This document shows positions 54,113 through 62,324 of a stretch of DNA of 64,000 bases, piece by piece. The DNA lies in contig CAZVYN010000005.1 in assembly GCA_964631125.1 (NCBI GenBank), positions 1-64,000 of the forward strand. Direction: 5' to 3'. The position numbers and the translations under genes were made by a program. The DNA is from CAZVYN01 sp964631125 (GTDB taxonomy: Bacteria > Eisenbacteria > RBG-16-71-46 > CAIMUX01). The notes beneath the pieces were generated by a model. The model worked only from the letters and a program-made list of their open reading frames with translations, made no database searches and was not told where the DNA came from. Positions within the stretch are counted from its first letter, which is position 1, and every line of letters begins with the position of its first letter.

Positions 54113-54113
54113 A
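54105..54113 (+). promoter_or_regulatory. DnaA box at the dnaA start codon
   Basis: TTGTCCACA, a single-base variant of TTATCCACA, covers the GTG 54112 start. DnaA binding here would block its own expression (autoregulation, inferred). Confidence 0.55.
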
Positions 54114-54810
54114 CAGGGATGTGGGCGACGTTGAGAAGTCCGGCCGAGAGCGGGCCGGCGTGGGGTAAGGCGTAGCCACAGAGGGCAGCGGTTGTGAACA
54201 ACCGGCGGCACCTCTAAATCTTTATAAAACTGAATGTTACGGTGTTGCCGACGAGTTCCACACTCACCCTGTGCATAACTGGGTCGCCGGGACGCTGAGA
54301 CTTCGGAGGTTAGCCATGCTCGTGCGACGGTGGAAGTACGCGCGAACACTCCAGTTATAAACATGAGTGGTGTTCGAAAGCGGCGGTACTCTATCACGCA
54401 CTCGATGGACCGGCAAACCCATTTTGGGAGGGGGATGGATTCCACCAATTCTAAGTCACGCCGGGGGTTACCCGGTCTTGGAACTCCGCCGCCGTGCCTC
54501 CGGGTCGGTCCGTCGCGACCACGAGCGGGTCCGCGGGGGCGCCGGACGCGAACCATCGTGCGGTGACGGGCGGTTTTCACGCCCGACCCGGTGGTAGATC
54601 AGCTGCGCGGCCAGGGCGCTAAACGCCATTGACGCCAGGGACTTTGTGGGATAGCGTCCGCCCGCGCCTGCCCCCTTCTCGATGGGGCGCAGTCCGATGG
54701 CGCCCCGTTCGATGGGTTACAGTGCACGGCCGACCGGCGGAACATCGACCCGAGTCGGAGATCAGATAGCAGTCGGCTTGCCGGCTTCCGCTCGGGAAGG
54801 ATACAGGGGA
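54113..54810. other. Candidate chromosomal replication origin (oriC)
   Basis: About 700 bp of non-coding DNA between divergent dnaA and rpmH. DnaA-box-like 9-mers occur at 54105-54113 (TTGTCCACA), 54193-54201 (minus strand TTGTTCACA) and 54270-54278 (minus strand TTATGCACA). An AT-rich patch at 54210-54240 and another at 54353-54366 are possible unwinding elements in otherwise GC-rich sequence. Flanking genes point away on both sides. A weak rpmH promoter candidate is TTGACG 54629-54634 with TAGCGT 17 bp downstream. Confidence 0.7.
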
Positions 54811-54951
54811 ATGAAGCGAACATATCAACCGCACAACCGGAAGCGCCGCAAGGCCCATGGGTTTCGTGCACGCATGAAGTCCGCAGGGGGACGCAAGGTA
54901 CTCAGCCGTCGCCGCGCCAAGGGTCGTCGGCGACTCACCGTCTCCATCTGA
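54811..54951 (+). CDS. rpmH: 50S ribosomal protein L34
   Basis: A 46-residue L34: MKRTYQPHNRKRRKAHGF, RARMKSAGGRKVLSRRRAKG, RRRLTVSI. Length and sequence are canonical. ATG 54811 follows GGAAGGATACAGGGGA. Its TGA overlaps the likely CTG start of rnpA. Confidence 0.97.
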   Translation: MKRTYQPHNRKRRKAHGFRARMKSAGGRKVLSRRRAKGRRRLTVSI

Positions 54952-55361
54952 GACTGGAACGGCTCCGAACGCGCGATCACTACCGTCGGGTGTACTCCGA
55001 CGGAGTCGCGAAGCGATCCGAGCACGTCGTGCTCATCTCCGCTGCGAACGGAGTGGGCTGCCGGCGCGTCGGCGTCGTGGCGAGCCGCAAGGTCGGCAAC
55101 GCAGTCCGGCGGAATCGGGCCAAGCGGCTGCTTCGTGTCGCGGCCCGCGCGGTGCTGGGACCAAAGACGAACCCCGAGAACCCGTGCCGGGATCGCACGG
55201 GGTGCGATGTTGCGTTGATCGCACGCGTTGGTCTTCCAGACCAATCGTCCGTTCAGATCACCGCAGAGGTGCTTCGGCTCGCCGTCACGGCGGGCATTGT
55301 GTGCACGCTCGACATACAGTCGGCGACCGCGAGGCCAGAGTGTTCACCGACCAGGGATTGA
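54948..55361 (+). CDS. rnpA: Ribonuclease P protein component
   Basis: RnpA binds the RNase P RNA and assists tRNA 5' maturation. The RNR motif is visible as KVGNAVRRNRAKRLLR. The conserved N-terminal segment RLERLRTRDHYRRVYSDG is encoded in frame upstream of the first GTG (54990). Since no ATG, GTG or TTG precedes it, the start is most plausibly CTG 54948 (overlapping the rpmH stop as CTGA) or CTG 54954. That gives about 137 residues; starting at 54990 would remove a conserved helix. Confidence 0.85.
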   Translation: MRLERLRTRDHYRRVYSDGVAKRSEHVVLISAANGVGCRRVGVVASRKVGNAVRRNRAKRLLRVAARAVLGPKTNPENPCRDRTGCDVALIARVGLPDQSSVQITAEVLRLAVTAGIVCTLDIQSATARPECSPTRD

Positions 55362-55402
55362 GTTCGGCGTCGACAGACGCCCGTCATTCGATCGCGCATC
55401 GA

Positions 55403-55771
55403 ATGGGCAGAGGATTGTCGACCACCGTCGCCTTCGGAGCGGTCTGGACGATCCGGCTCTACCAGATCTGTGTATCCCCCTGGTTACCGTCGGCGTGCCG
55501 GTTTCAACCAACATGTTCAAGTTACGCGATCGAGGCCGTGCATGAGCACGGCCCATGGCGCGCGCTCCCACTGGTTGCATCTCGAGTCTGGAGATGTCGC
55601 CCCGGAGTGAAGGCAGGAGTCCTGGATCCTGTGCCGTGCCGGAGTCATCGCACCGAGGAAAATCTCCATGGATCGGAGAACACTGCTCGCCTTCCTCTTG
55701 GCGACCGTCGTTCTCGTCGTGTACCAGCTGATCGCGCCCCCTCCGGGCGACCGGAACCCGCCGCGATCTGA
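55403..55771 (+). CDS. yidD: Membrane protein insertion efficiency factor YidD
   Basis: A 122-residue protein with the YidD core IRLYQICVSPWLPSACRFQP, TCSSYAIEAVHEHGPW and VASRVWRCRPG. It helps YidC-dependent membrane insertion. The ATG at 55403 gives a standard N-terminus; TTG 55358, overlapping the rnpA stop, is an alternative. The last 100 bases overlap the yidC start, so the tail beyond the core is probably frame-constrained rather than functional. Confidence 0.85.
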   Translation: MGRGLSTTVAFGAVWTIRLYQICVSPWLPSACRFQPTCSSYAIEAVHEHGPWRALPLVASRVWRCRPGVKAGVLDPVPCRSHRTEENLHGSENTARLPLGDRRSRRVPADRAPSGRPEPAAI

Positions 55772-57362
55772 GCCGGCCGACGCCGCAGTAACCAGAGAGA
55801 GCACGCAGAGCGCTCCCTTCGCCGACACCGCAGCGCGGAACGGGACCGCTCTGCCCGCGCCCGAAGCTGCTCCGGTCACGGCCGGCGGATGGCCGACGCC
55901 CCCCCGCTCGCTCCAGCGGACCGACGTCGTGAAGACCGAAGTCGTGCTCCAATCGGTCGAGGCGGTCACGATTGCGAACGCGGATATGGCGATCCAGATT
56001 TCCCCGTTGGGGGCGACTCCGACGCAATGGTCCCTCAGCCGGTGGACGGACGCGAGGGAACAGGAAGTCCGTCTCGTTTCTCGCCAGAACGCTCGCCTGT
56101 TCGAGATGGCGATCGTCGACGATGGAAGTCGGATCGAGTTCCCCGACATCCAGTTCGAACAGCAGCCGTCGGTGGACGGGCAGGCGAGATTCGCGGCCAC
56201 CGGCCCGGACGGCCAGCGGATCGCGCTCGATTACCGGCTGGATGATACGTATCAAGTGGCGCTCGAGGTCACGCTGACTGGATTCGAGAACCCGGACGGG
56301 GAGCGTTCTCTCGAGATCGTCTTTCCGAGGGGCATTCCGAGCCAGGAGAAGATCTCGAAGCAGGACGAACAATCGGCCGCCGCGATGGCGATGGTCGGCA
56401 ATCGTCTGGTCAAGCACCTCCATCACGGCAAGAAAGCCGGGTGGGCGGAAGAGGAAGAGGGCGTCGTCCGCTGGATCGGAATGCGCTCGAAGTACTTCCT
56501 CGTATCGATCGTTCCCGCGCAGAGCCCGGACGCGCAAGTGTCCTTCCGGCGTGAGCGGGGAGAGCCGGACCTGAGTGCGACTCTGCTGCTGCCCCTCGGG
56601 CTTTCGGGAGAGTCGCGGTTCTCGTTCGGATTGTACGGCGGACCGATGGAGTACCGCCGTCTGGAGGGACTCGGAGTCAACCTGGAGAAGGCGGTAGACC
56701 TCGGTTGGTCGATCTTCCTCCCCCTGACACGACTCCTGCTCCGGTTCTTCCAGTGGATGCACGGCGCCGTCCCCAACTACGGCGTCGTCATCGTGATCCT
56801 ATCCGTGATGGTCAAGCTGATCTTCTATCCGTTGACGAAGGCGAGCTTGAACAGCATGAAGCAGATGCAGGCGCTGAAGCCGGAAATGGATCGGCTGGCG
56901 GAGAAGTACAAGGACGAGCCGGAAAAGCGGAACAAGTCGACGCTGGAACTCTACCAGAAGCACAAGGTCAATCCGGTCAGCGGATGTCTTCCGATCTTGA
57001 TCCAGATTCCTGTGTTCGGGGCGCTCTACAACGTGTTCAACACGGCGATCGAACTGCGAAAGGCGCCCTTCGGGCTGTGGATCCAGGATCTGTCCGCCCC
57101 AGACAAGGTCGGGGCGATTCTCGGATTCCCTCTCCACGTTCTACCGCTCTTGCTCGCCGCGACCGCGATCATCCAACAGAAGCTGACTCCGACCGATCCG
57201 CGTCAGGCCGCGCTCATGTATCTGCTGCCCGTCATCACGACGGTGTTCTTCTATACGCTCCCCTCAGGACTCGTCCTCTATTGGACAGTCACCAACGTCC
57301 TACAGATCGGGCAGCAAATTCTCGTCAACCGAAGCTCGGCGCCGCTCGCCAAGGCCGCGTGA
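55668..57362 (+). CDS. yidC: Membrane protein insertase YidC
   Basis: A 564-residue insertase of the Gram-negative type. It has an N-terminal membrane helix (LLAFLLATVVLVVYQLIAP), a large periplasmic domain (residues of about 60-330) and a five-helix core (YGVVIVILSVMVKLIFYPLT, KASLNSMKQMQALKPEM, VNPVSGCLPILIQIPVFGAL, ITTVFFYTLPSGLVLYWTVTN). It inserts proteins with or without SecYEG. ATG 55668 follows GAGGAAAATCTCC. It overlaps the yidD 3' end. Confidence 0.95.
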   Translation: MDRRTLLAFLLATVVLVVYQLIAPPPGDRNPPRSEPADAAVTRESTQSAPFADTAARNGTALPAPEAAPVTAGGWPTPPRSLQRTDVVKTEVVLQSVEAVTIANADMAIQISPLGATPTQWSLSRWTDAREQEVRLVSRQNARLFEMAIVDDGSRIEFPDIQFEQQPSVDGQARFAATGPDGQRIALDYRLDDTYQVALEVTLTGFENPDGERSLEIVFPRGIPSQEKISKQDEQSAAAMAMVGNRLVKHLHHGKKAGWAEEEEGVVRWIGMRSKYFLVSIVPAQSPDAQVSFRRERGEPDLSATLLLPLGLSGESRFSFGLYGGPMEYRRLEGLGVNLEKAVDLGWSIFLPLTRLLLRFFQWMHGAVPNYGVVIVILSVMVKLIFYPLTKASLNSMKQMQALKPEMDRLAEKYKDEPEKRNKSTLELYQKHKVNPVSGCLPILIQIPVFGALYNVFNTAIELRKAPFGLWIQDLSAPDKVGAILGFPLHVLPLLLAATAIIQQKLTPTDPRQAALMYLLPVITTVFFYTLPSGLVLYWTVTNVLQIGQQILVNRSSAPLAKAA

Positions 57363-57394
57363 CGCGAAGGCCGCGAAGCAATCAGGAGAACGTG

Positions 57395-58735
57395 ATGAAC
57401 CCCAGGAACGACCGGAATCTGAGAGCGGTCCGCAGCATCGAGCGGACCGGGAAGACAGTCGAAGACGCGGTGCGCGAGGCCATGCAGATGTTGCGTGTTT
57501 CGCGGGAAGAGATCGATATCGAGGTGCTCGAGGAAGGCCGAGGCGGGTTTCTCGGACTGGGCGCCAAGGAAGCGAGGATTCGGGCGCGCGTGCGCCAAGC
57601 CGGCGGACGCCCGGAGCGCAGCGAACGACCGGGCCGGCCACCGGTTCGCGAGGAGTCGAGTCGCCGCCCGGATCGTGGACCCGAGGCTCGCGCCGCCGCC
57701 GCGGGACCCGCGCGTTCGGACAGCCCGCGCCAGGAAGCTCCAACCGCTCGGCCGTCGAGCCCGCGCGAGGACCGCGCGCCGCGGGATGATCGCGCGCCGC
57801 GCGACGATCGCGGCCCCCGTCGACGCGGCGGACGCGATCAAGCCGAGAGACCGGCGCCCGCGCCCCGCGCGGTGGCGCCCGCTCCGAGGGCCGACGGACC
57901 TCGACGCGAGCCTCGGGCGGCCGCGTCGAACGGCGACCTCTCCGATCTGCTCCGCGACTTCGCCGGCGGGCTACTCGAACGGATCGGAATTCCTTCACAA
58001 GTCACTGTAGAACAACAAGATGGCGTTTATGCCGTGGCCGTCGCTCCGAGCGGCGACGAGAGCCTGCTGATCGGTCGGGGGGGCGAGACACTCGACGCGA
58101 TCCAGCACATCCTCTTGAAGACGGCGGCCCGCCGCCAGGAGGGAGTGCAAGTGCGACTCGACGTTGGCGGGTACCGTGACCGACGCGACGACGAGTTGGG
58201 AGAGAAGGCCAAGGAACTAGCGCAGGAAGTGCTCCGCACCGGCGACGGGATCACGACGGCCATGCTGCGCGCCTCGGAACGTCGCATCGTCCACCGGGCG
58301 GTCTCCGAGGTTCCTGGCGTCGCAACCAGGGCGCTCGGCGACGGCGCGTTGAAGAAGATCCTCATCGAGCCAGAGGGCGGGAGCACCGAGATCTCCCGCG
58401 AGGTGGACCTGCTCGGTGACGGAGGCGCCCGCGAGGAAGAAGGTTCGCGACCGCCCCGGAGCCGGCCGTTCGACGAAGAGCTGGGCGGAAGGGGTTCGAG
58501 CCGCGGCGGTCGGGGCCCGGCGGGCGGACGCGGTCCGCGTGCGCGCCGATCCGAAGGTGACGACTTTGCACCGGCGCCGAGCGGCGATGTTTCGGAGACA
58601 CCGATTCGAGCGCCGAGGACCGCACCGGCGCCTCCACCGGCGCCCAGGGAGCCGCGACCGGTTCCGCCGGAAACCCCGGCAGCGGGCGACGAGTGGGGCC
58701 GCAAGGCGAAGCCGGCCAAGGGTCGACGCCGCTAG
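57395..58735 (+). CDS. jag: Jag/KhpB-like KH-R3H RNA-binding protein
   Basis: A 446-residue protein: Jag_N domain (GKTVEDAVREAMQMLRVSREEIDIEVLEEG, in pieces; GGFLGLGAKEARIRARV), a long Arg/Pro/Asp-rich disordered linker, a KH domain (LIGRGGETLDAIQHILLK), an R3H domain (RRIVHRAVSEVPGVATRALG) and a second disordered Arg/Gly/Pro tail. Usual family length is about 200-300, so the two low-complexity segments account for the excess. KhpB binds RNA and is linked to cell-wall control. ATG 57395 follows AGGAG. Confidence 0.9.
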   Translation: MNPRNDRNLRAVRSIERTGKTVEDAVREAMQMLRVSREEIDIEVLEEGRGGFLGLGAKEARIRARVRQAGGRPERSERPGRPPVREESSRRPDRGPEARAAAAGPARSDSPRQEAPTARPSSPREDRAPRDDRAPRDDRGPRRRGGRDQAERPAPAPRAVAPAPRADGPRREPRAAASNGDLSDLLRDFAGGLLERIGIPSQVTVEQQDGVYAVAVAPSGDESLLIGRGGETLDAIQHILLKTAARRQEGVQVRLDVGGYRDRRDDELGEKAKELAQEVLRTGDGITTAMLRASERRIVHRAVSEVPGVATRALGDGALKKILIEPEGGSTEISREVDLLGDGGAREEEGSRPPRSRPFDEELGGRGSSRGGRGPAGGRGPRARRSEGDDFAPAPSGDVSETPIRAPRTAPAPPPAPREPRPVPPETPAAGDEWGRKAKPAKGRRR

Positions 58736-59506
58736 GTGCCGAGAGCGCCTCGCTCGCGCGCGAGCGGAAACCGGTTCGACGCGCAACCGGCCCCACCGCG
58801 CCGACCCCGACCGCACGGGAGAACTCCGGCCGAGTTCGAGCAATTGAACTCGGACCGAGAGGTGCTCCTCCGCCAGTTGGAAGAGGCGGGCGTGGCCGTC
58901 GACTCGACCGCCGCGGAAAACCTCGGTCGGTTTGCCCGTGCGGTACTCGAATGGAACGATCGGCTGAATCTCGTTTCCCGGCGGGACGCCGCGAATGTGT
59001 TCCGAAAACACATCGCGGCGTCCGCGGGAGTACTGACGGTCGCCGAGCCGCAAATCGGAGAGCGCTGGGTAGATGTCGGTACCGGGGCTGGATTCCCCGG
59101 AGTGGTCATCAAGATCCTCCGGCCGCAGCTCGTCATTACCCTGGTCGAGTCGTCACACAAGCGCTGCGTCTTCTTGGAAGCCATCGTGCGCGAGCTCGGC
59201 TTGACTTCGGTCGACGTTCGCGCGATGCGCGCGGAAACCCTCCTTGGGCGCGATGGCGCGGAACACAATTTCGACCTGCTCACGAGCCGCGCGGTCAGCT
59301 CCCTGGAGGAGTCGGTCCGAGAGTTCGCGGGGTTGCTCCGCCCGGGCGGCCGATTCTTGACGTTCAAAGGACCCAGTTGGGAGGCCGAACTCGCGGCCGC
59401 ACAAACGGCGCTGACTGCCGCAGGCCTCAGGTTCGTCGAAACGCGTGAGATGCCTTGGGTGACGGGGCGGATCGTGGTCCTCGAGAAGAACGCCAGCACC
59501 ACATAG
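58736..59506 (+). CDS. rsmG: 16S rRNA (guanine(527)-N(7))-methyltransferase RsmG
   Basis: A 256-residue methyltransferase modifying G527 of 16S rRNA with SAM. The fold is clear: WNDRLNLVSRRDAANVFRKH, the SAM site VDVGTGAGFPGVVIKI, LVESSHKRCVFLEAI and FDLLTSRAVSSLEE. GTG 58736 begins immediately after the jag stop; the first 35 residues are low-complexity, so the real start may be later (TTG 58844). mnmE and mnmG, which usually separate jag from rsmG, are absent. Confidence 0.92.
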   Translation: MPRAPRSRASGNRFDAQPAPPRRPRPHGRTPAEFEQLNSDREVLLRQLEEAGVAVDSTAAENLGRFARAVLEWNDRLNLVSRRDAANVFRKHIAASAGVLTVAEPQIGERWVDVGTGAGFPGVVIKILRPQLVITLVESSHKRCVFLEAIVRELGLTSVDVRAMRAETLLGRDGAEHNFDLLTSRAVSSLEESVREFAGLLRPGGRFLTFKGPSWEAELAAAQTALTAAGLRFVETREMPWVTGRIVVLEKNASTT

Positions 59507-59581
59507 CCGCCCAATTTCCTCTATACTGGACGGACGGCGCGGTGGATCGCGCTGCCCCGAGGTTTCTTGCCGACCAGCCGG

Positions 59582-59597
59582 TGTTCCACGTGAAACT
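59582..59597. promoter_or_regulatory. parS-like centromere site 1
   Basis: TGTTCCACGTGAAACT matches the near-universal parS palindrome TGTTTCACGTGAAACA at 14 of 16 positions. It lies between rsmG and parA, as expected for the ParB-loading site. ParB bound here may also repress parAB. Confidence 0.85.
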
Positions 59598-59697
59598 TCG
59601 CGTTGACCCCTACCTGATGGGTTGTTAGCTTCCCGCCGCGTCTTCCCCGATCCCTCCTCGCCAACCCGAGCAATTCCACGTCACCGCCGGCCCGCAA

Positions 59698-60585
59698 ATG
59701 AACGGATTCGAGATGGACTTCGGCGATAGCCCAGAGGATCCGAGCGGCGTGACGGACACGGCGACCGACGATTCCCTAGAGGAGGCGCAGTCCGGTCCTG
59801 CTTCGCCCGATCTCCGACCGACCAAGCTCGCCCGCGTGATCGCTGTCGTGAACCAGAAGGGTGGCGTGGGGAAAACCACGACCACGATCAACCTGGGCGC
59901 CGCGCTAGCCCTGCTCGATCGGAGAGTGTTGATCGTCGACTTGGATCCGCAGGCGAACGCGACGTCCGGGATCGGATTGCCTCGCGGGCGGGCGGCGTCC
60001 TACGAGTTGTTGGTCGGGGATGCTGATGTTGGGAGCCTGCTCGAGAAAACCGAGATCGCACACCTCGACATCGTGCCGTCAGCAGCGGAACTCGCCGGCG
60101 CCGAAGTGGAGCTGGTGGGCGAAGTCCAGCGCGAATCCGTGCTACGGCGGCGAATCGCAAGTTTCGCGAGCGACTACGACTACATCTTCATCGACTGCCC
60201 GCCATCGCTCGGGCTGATCACACTGAACGCTCTGGTCGCGGCCTCCTCTGTGCTCATTCCGCTTCAGTGCGAGTACTACGCCCTGGAAGGGATCGGCCAC
60301 CTACTCAACACCCTCAAGTTGGTGCAGGAACGCTTGAATCCGGATCTCCGGATCGAGGGAATCCTGCTGACCATGTTCGATGGGCGCCTCAATCTTTCGG
60401 TGCAGGTCGCAGAGGATGCGCGGCGGCACTTCGGGAGCAAAGTCTACGCGACCATGATCCCGAGGAATGTCCGACTGAGCGAAGCGCCTAGCTTCGGCAA
60501 GCCAATCGTCCTGTATGACCCCGCCTGCACGGGAGCCGTGAGTTACATCAACCTCGCGAAGGAAGTAGACAGCCATGAACGGTAG
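59698..60585 (+). CDS. parA: Chromosome-partitioning ATPase ParA
   Basis: A 295-residue deviant Walker ATPase: VVNQKGGVGKTTTTINLGAA, LIVDLDPQANATSGIG, FIDCPPSLGLITLNAL, LTMFDGRLNLSVQVAED and VRLSEAPSFGKPI. It drives ParB-bound origins apart and can influence DnaA. An acidic N-terminal extension of about 45 residues precedes the core; ATG 59713 is an alternative start. The end overlaps parB by 11 bases. Confidence 0.93.
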   Translation: MNGFEMDFGDSPEDPSGVTDTATDDSLEEAQSGPASPDLRPTKLARVIAVVNQKGGVGKTTTTINLGAALALLDRRVLIVDLDPQANATSGIGLPRGRAASYELLVGDADVGSLLEKTEIAHLDIVPSAAELAGAEVELVGEVQRESVLRRRIASFASDYDYIFIDCPPSLGLITLNALVAASSVLIPLQCEYYALEGIGHLLNTLKLVQERLNPDLRIEGILLTMFDGRLNLSVQVAEDARRHFGSKVYATMIPRNVRLSEAPSFGKPIVLYDPACTGAVSYINLAKEVDSHER

Positions 60586-61474
60586 GCGTGTGCTCGGGAG
60601 GGGTCTCGACTCGCTCATCCCGCAACCGCAGGAGGCCGGCCCGACGGTAGCCGCCCCGGCGCTCATGCCGGGCACCGAGGTGGCTCAGGTGCACTGGATT
60701 CCGGTAGAACAGATCGTTCCGAATCCGCGGCAGCCGCGCACCCTCTTCAACGACGAGAAATTGCATGACCTGGCGCGGTCGATTCAGGAGAAGGGCATCC
60801 TGGAGCCACTTATTGTCCGGCCCGTGGAAGGCGGCGGGTTTGAACTGGTGGCGGGCGAGCGACGCCTCCGAGCCGCACAGTTGATCGGTCACGCGGAGGT
60901 CCCCGTGCTCTTTCGGGCGCTCGACGACCGCGCATCCCTGGAGATCGCGCTCATCGAGAACCTACAGCGAGAGGACCTCAATCCGGTGGACGAGGCGCGC
61001 GCCTACCAGAAACTGGCCGAGGAGTTTGGCCGGACGCATGCTGACATCTCGAAGGAAGTTGGGAAGGATCGAAGCACGATCACCAATCTACTCCGAATTC
61101 TCCGACTTCCCGAGTCGCTGCTCGAAGAGGTTTCACGTGGAACACTCTCCGTGGGTCACGCGCGCGTCTTGCTCGCGTTCGAGGACCGCGACGAGCAGCT
61201 CAAGGTGGGTCGGCGAATGCTCGAGGAGGCGTGGAGCGTCCGACAGGCCGAGCGCCATCTGGCCGAACGGAGCACGACGCGGCCGAAGAAGGCCGCAGCC
61301 GTCGCCCCTCAAAGAGATCGACAAGTCGTCAGGGTCGAAGAAGCGCTGCAATATGCCCTCGGTACGCAGGTAGTCCTGACGCATAGCGCCAAAGGCGGCA
61401 AGATCGAGATCCGCTACTTCAGCGACGAAGAGTTGGAGCGCATCCTCGAAATCCTGGGCATCGAGATCCGCTGA
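60575..61474 (+). CDS. parB: Chromosome-partitioning protein ParB
   Basis: A 299-residue CTPase and parS-binding protein. RVLGRGLDSLIP at the N-terminus binds ParA. The core has NPRQPRTLFND, the C-motif GERRLRAAQLIGH and ENLQREDLNPVDEARAYQKL. The helix-turn-helix is KEVGKDRSTITNLLRILRLP, followed by LSVGHARVLLAF and a C-terminal dimer domain. It forms the segregation complex near the origin. A parS-like palindrome lies within its own coding sequence. Confidence 0.95.
   Translation: MNGRRVLGRGLDSLIPQPQEAGPTVAAPALMPGTEVAQVHWIPVEQIVPNPRQPRTLFNDEKLHDLARSIQEKGILEPLIVRPVEGGGFELVAGERRLRAAQLIGHAEVPVLFRALDDRASLEIALIENLQREDLNPVDEARAYQKLAEEFGRTHADISKEVGKDRSTITNLLRILRLPESLLEEVSRGTLSVGHARVLLAFEDRDEQLKVGRRMLEEAWSVRQAERHLAERSTTRPKKAAAVAPQRDRQVVRVEEALQYALGTQVVLTHSAKGGKIEIRYFSDEELERILEILGIEIR
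61129..61144. promoter_or_regulatory. parS-like centromere site 2, inside parB
   Basis: GGTTTCACGTGGAACA, in the parB codons for E-V-S-R-G-T-L, matches parS at 14 of 16 positions. It is almost the reverse complement of site 1. Location within parB, close to the origin, fits a functional second site. Confidence 0.75.
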
Positions 61475-61478
61475 GAAG

Positions 61479-62270
61479 ATGCACTCACGAACGCCGGATT
61501 CCAGGGCCTCACGGCAAGAGACGATCTCGATCGTGGTTGCGCCATCCAGAACCGGCGTCGTGCGCCAATGGGAGGTTCCGGAGCGCGCGGGCCGGATTCT
61601 CCTCGTCCTCTGCCTGGTTCTGGCGATCGGTGCCATCGCCGGGGCCGTAGTCTTCGCCCGGGCCGTTCAAACCGCCAGCCGGGTTCGCTCGCTCGAAACC
61701 GAGAACGCGTCGTTGCGAACACAATTCGCGCGCGTGGATGAGTTGGAACGCAAGCTGTACGACCTGTCCCGGCAAAACGCGAAAATGCGCCTGCTCGCTG
61801 GAATCGAGGAGGCGAGTTCCGGGCGACCCCAGCCGACACGCACGCCTCCGCAGGCTGGAGCGTCCGCCGAGTATATCGCGCCGTATCGAGGTCCGATCTC
61901 CCGGGGATTCCACGCAAGTGGGGATCGCGAGTCGCATCCCGGAACCGACATCTCAGGGCCCCGAGGGGCGGACGTCGTGGCTGCGGCCGATGGCGTGGTC
62001 ACTCGCGCAGAGTTCGACGCGATCTACGGGAACTGCATCGTCCTCGAACATGCTGACGGATACGAATCGCTGTACGGTCACGCGGATAGTCTCTTTGTCG
62101 CGAAGGGCCAGCGCGTGCGCGCCGGCGACAGCATCGCGGCTCTGGGGAACACTGGGCAGAGCACCGCCCCGCACCTTCATTTCGAAGTCAGGAAGGACGG
62201 GGAGCCGGTGGACCCGGCGGCGTTCGTGACAGGCTATTGGACAGGCCGGTCTGATCATGCGGACAAGTGA
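61479..62270 (+). CDS. M23 family metallopeptidase, membrane-anchored
   Basis: A 263-residue peptidoglycan endopeptidase-like protein: one membrane helix (ILLVLCLVLAIGAIAGAVVF), a coiled coil (RVRSLETENASLRTQFARVDELERK, in pieces), and a LytM domain with metal ligands in HPGTDIS and HLHFEV (GNTGQSTAPHLHFEVRKDG). All expected zinc residues are visible, so it is probably active. Four bases separate it from the parB stop and a bactofilin gene follows, a pairing known from cell-shape systems. Confidence 0.9.
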   Translation: MHSRTPDSRASRQETISIVVAPSRTGVVRQWEVPERAGRILLVLCLVLAIGAIAGAVVFARAVQTASRVRSLETENASLRTQFARVDELERKLYDLSRQNAKMRLLAGIEEASSGRPQPTRTPPQAGASAEYIAPYRGPISRGFHASGDRESHPGTDISGPRGADVVAAADGVVTRAEFDAIYGNCIVLEHADGYESLYGHADSLFVAKGQRVRAGDSIAALGNTGQSTAPHLHFEVRKDGEPVDPAAFVTGYWTGRSDHADK

Positions 62271-62324
62271 GGGAACGGGGATCGATCCCGGGAGATTGGA
62301 TCACGGATGAAGAGGGAGGGGTCA

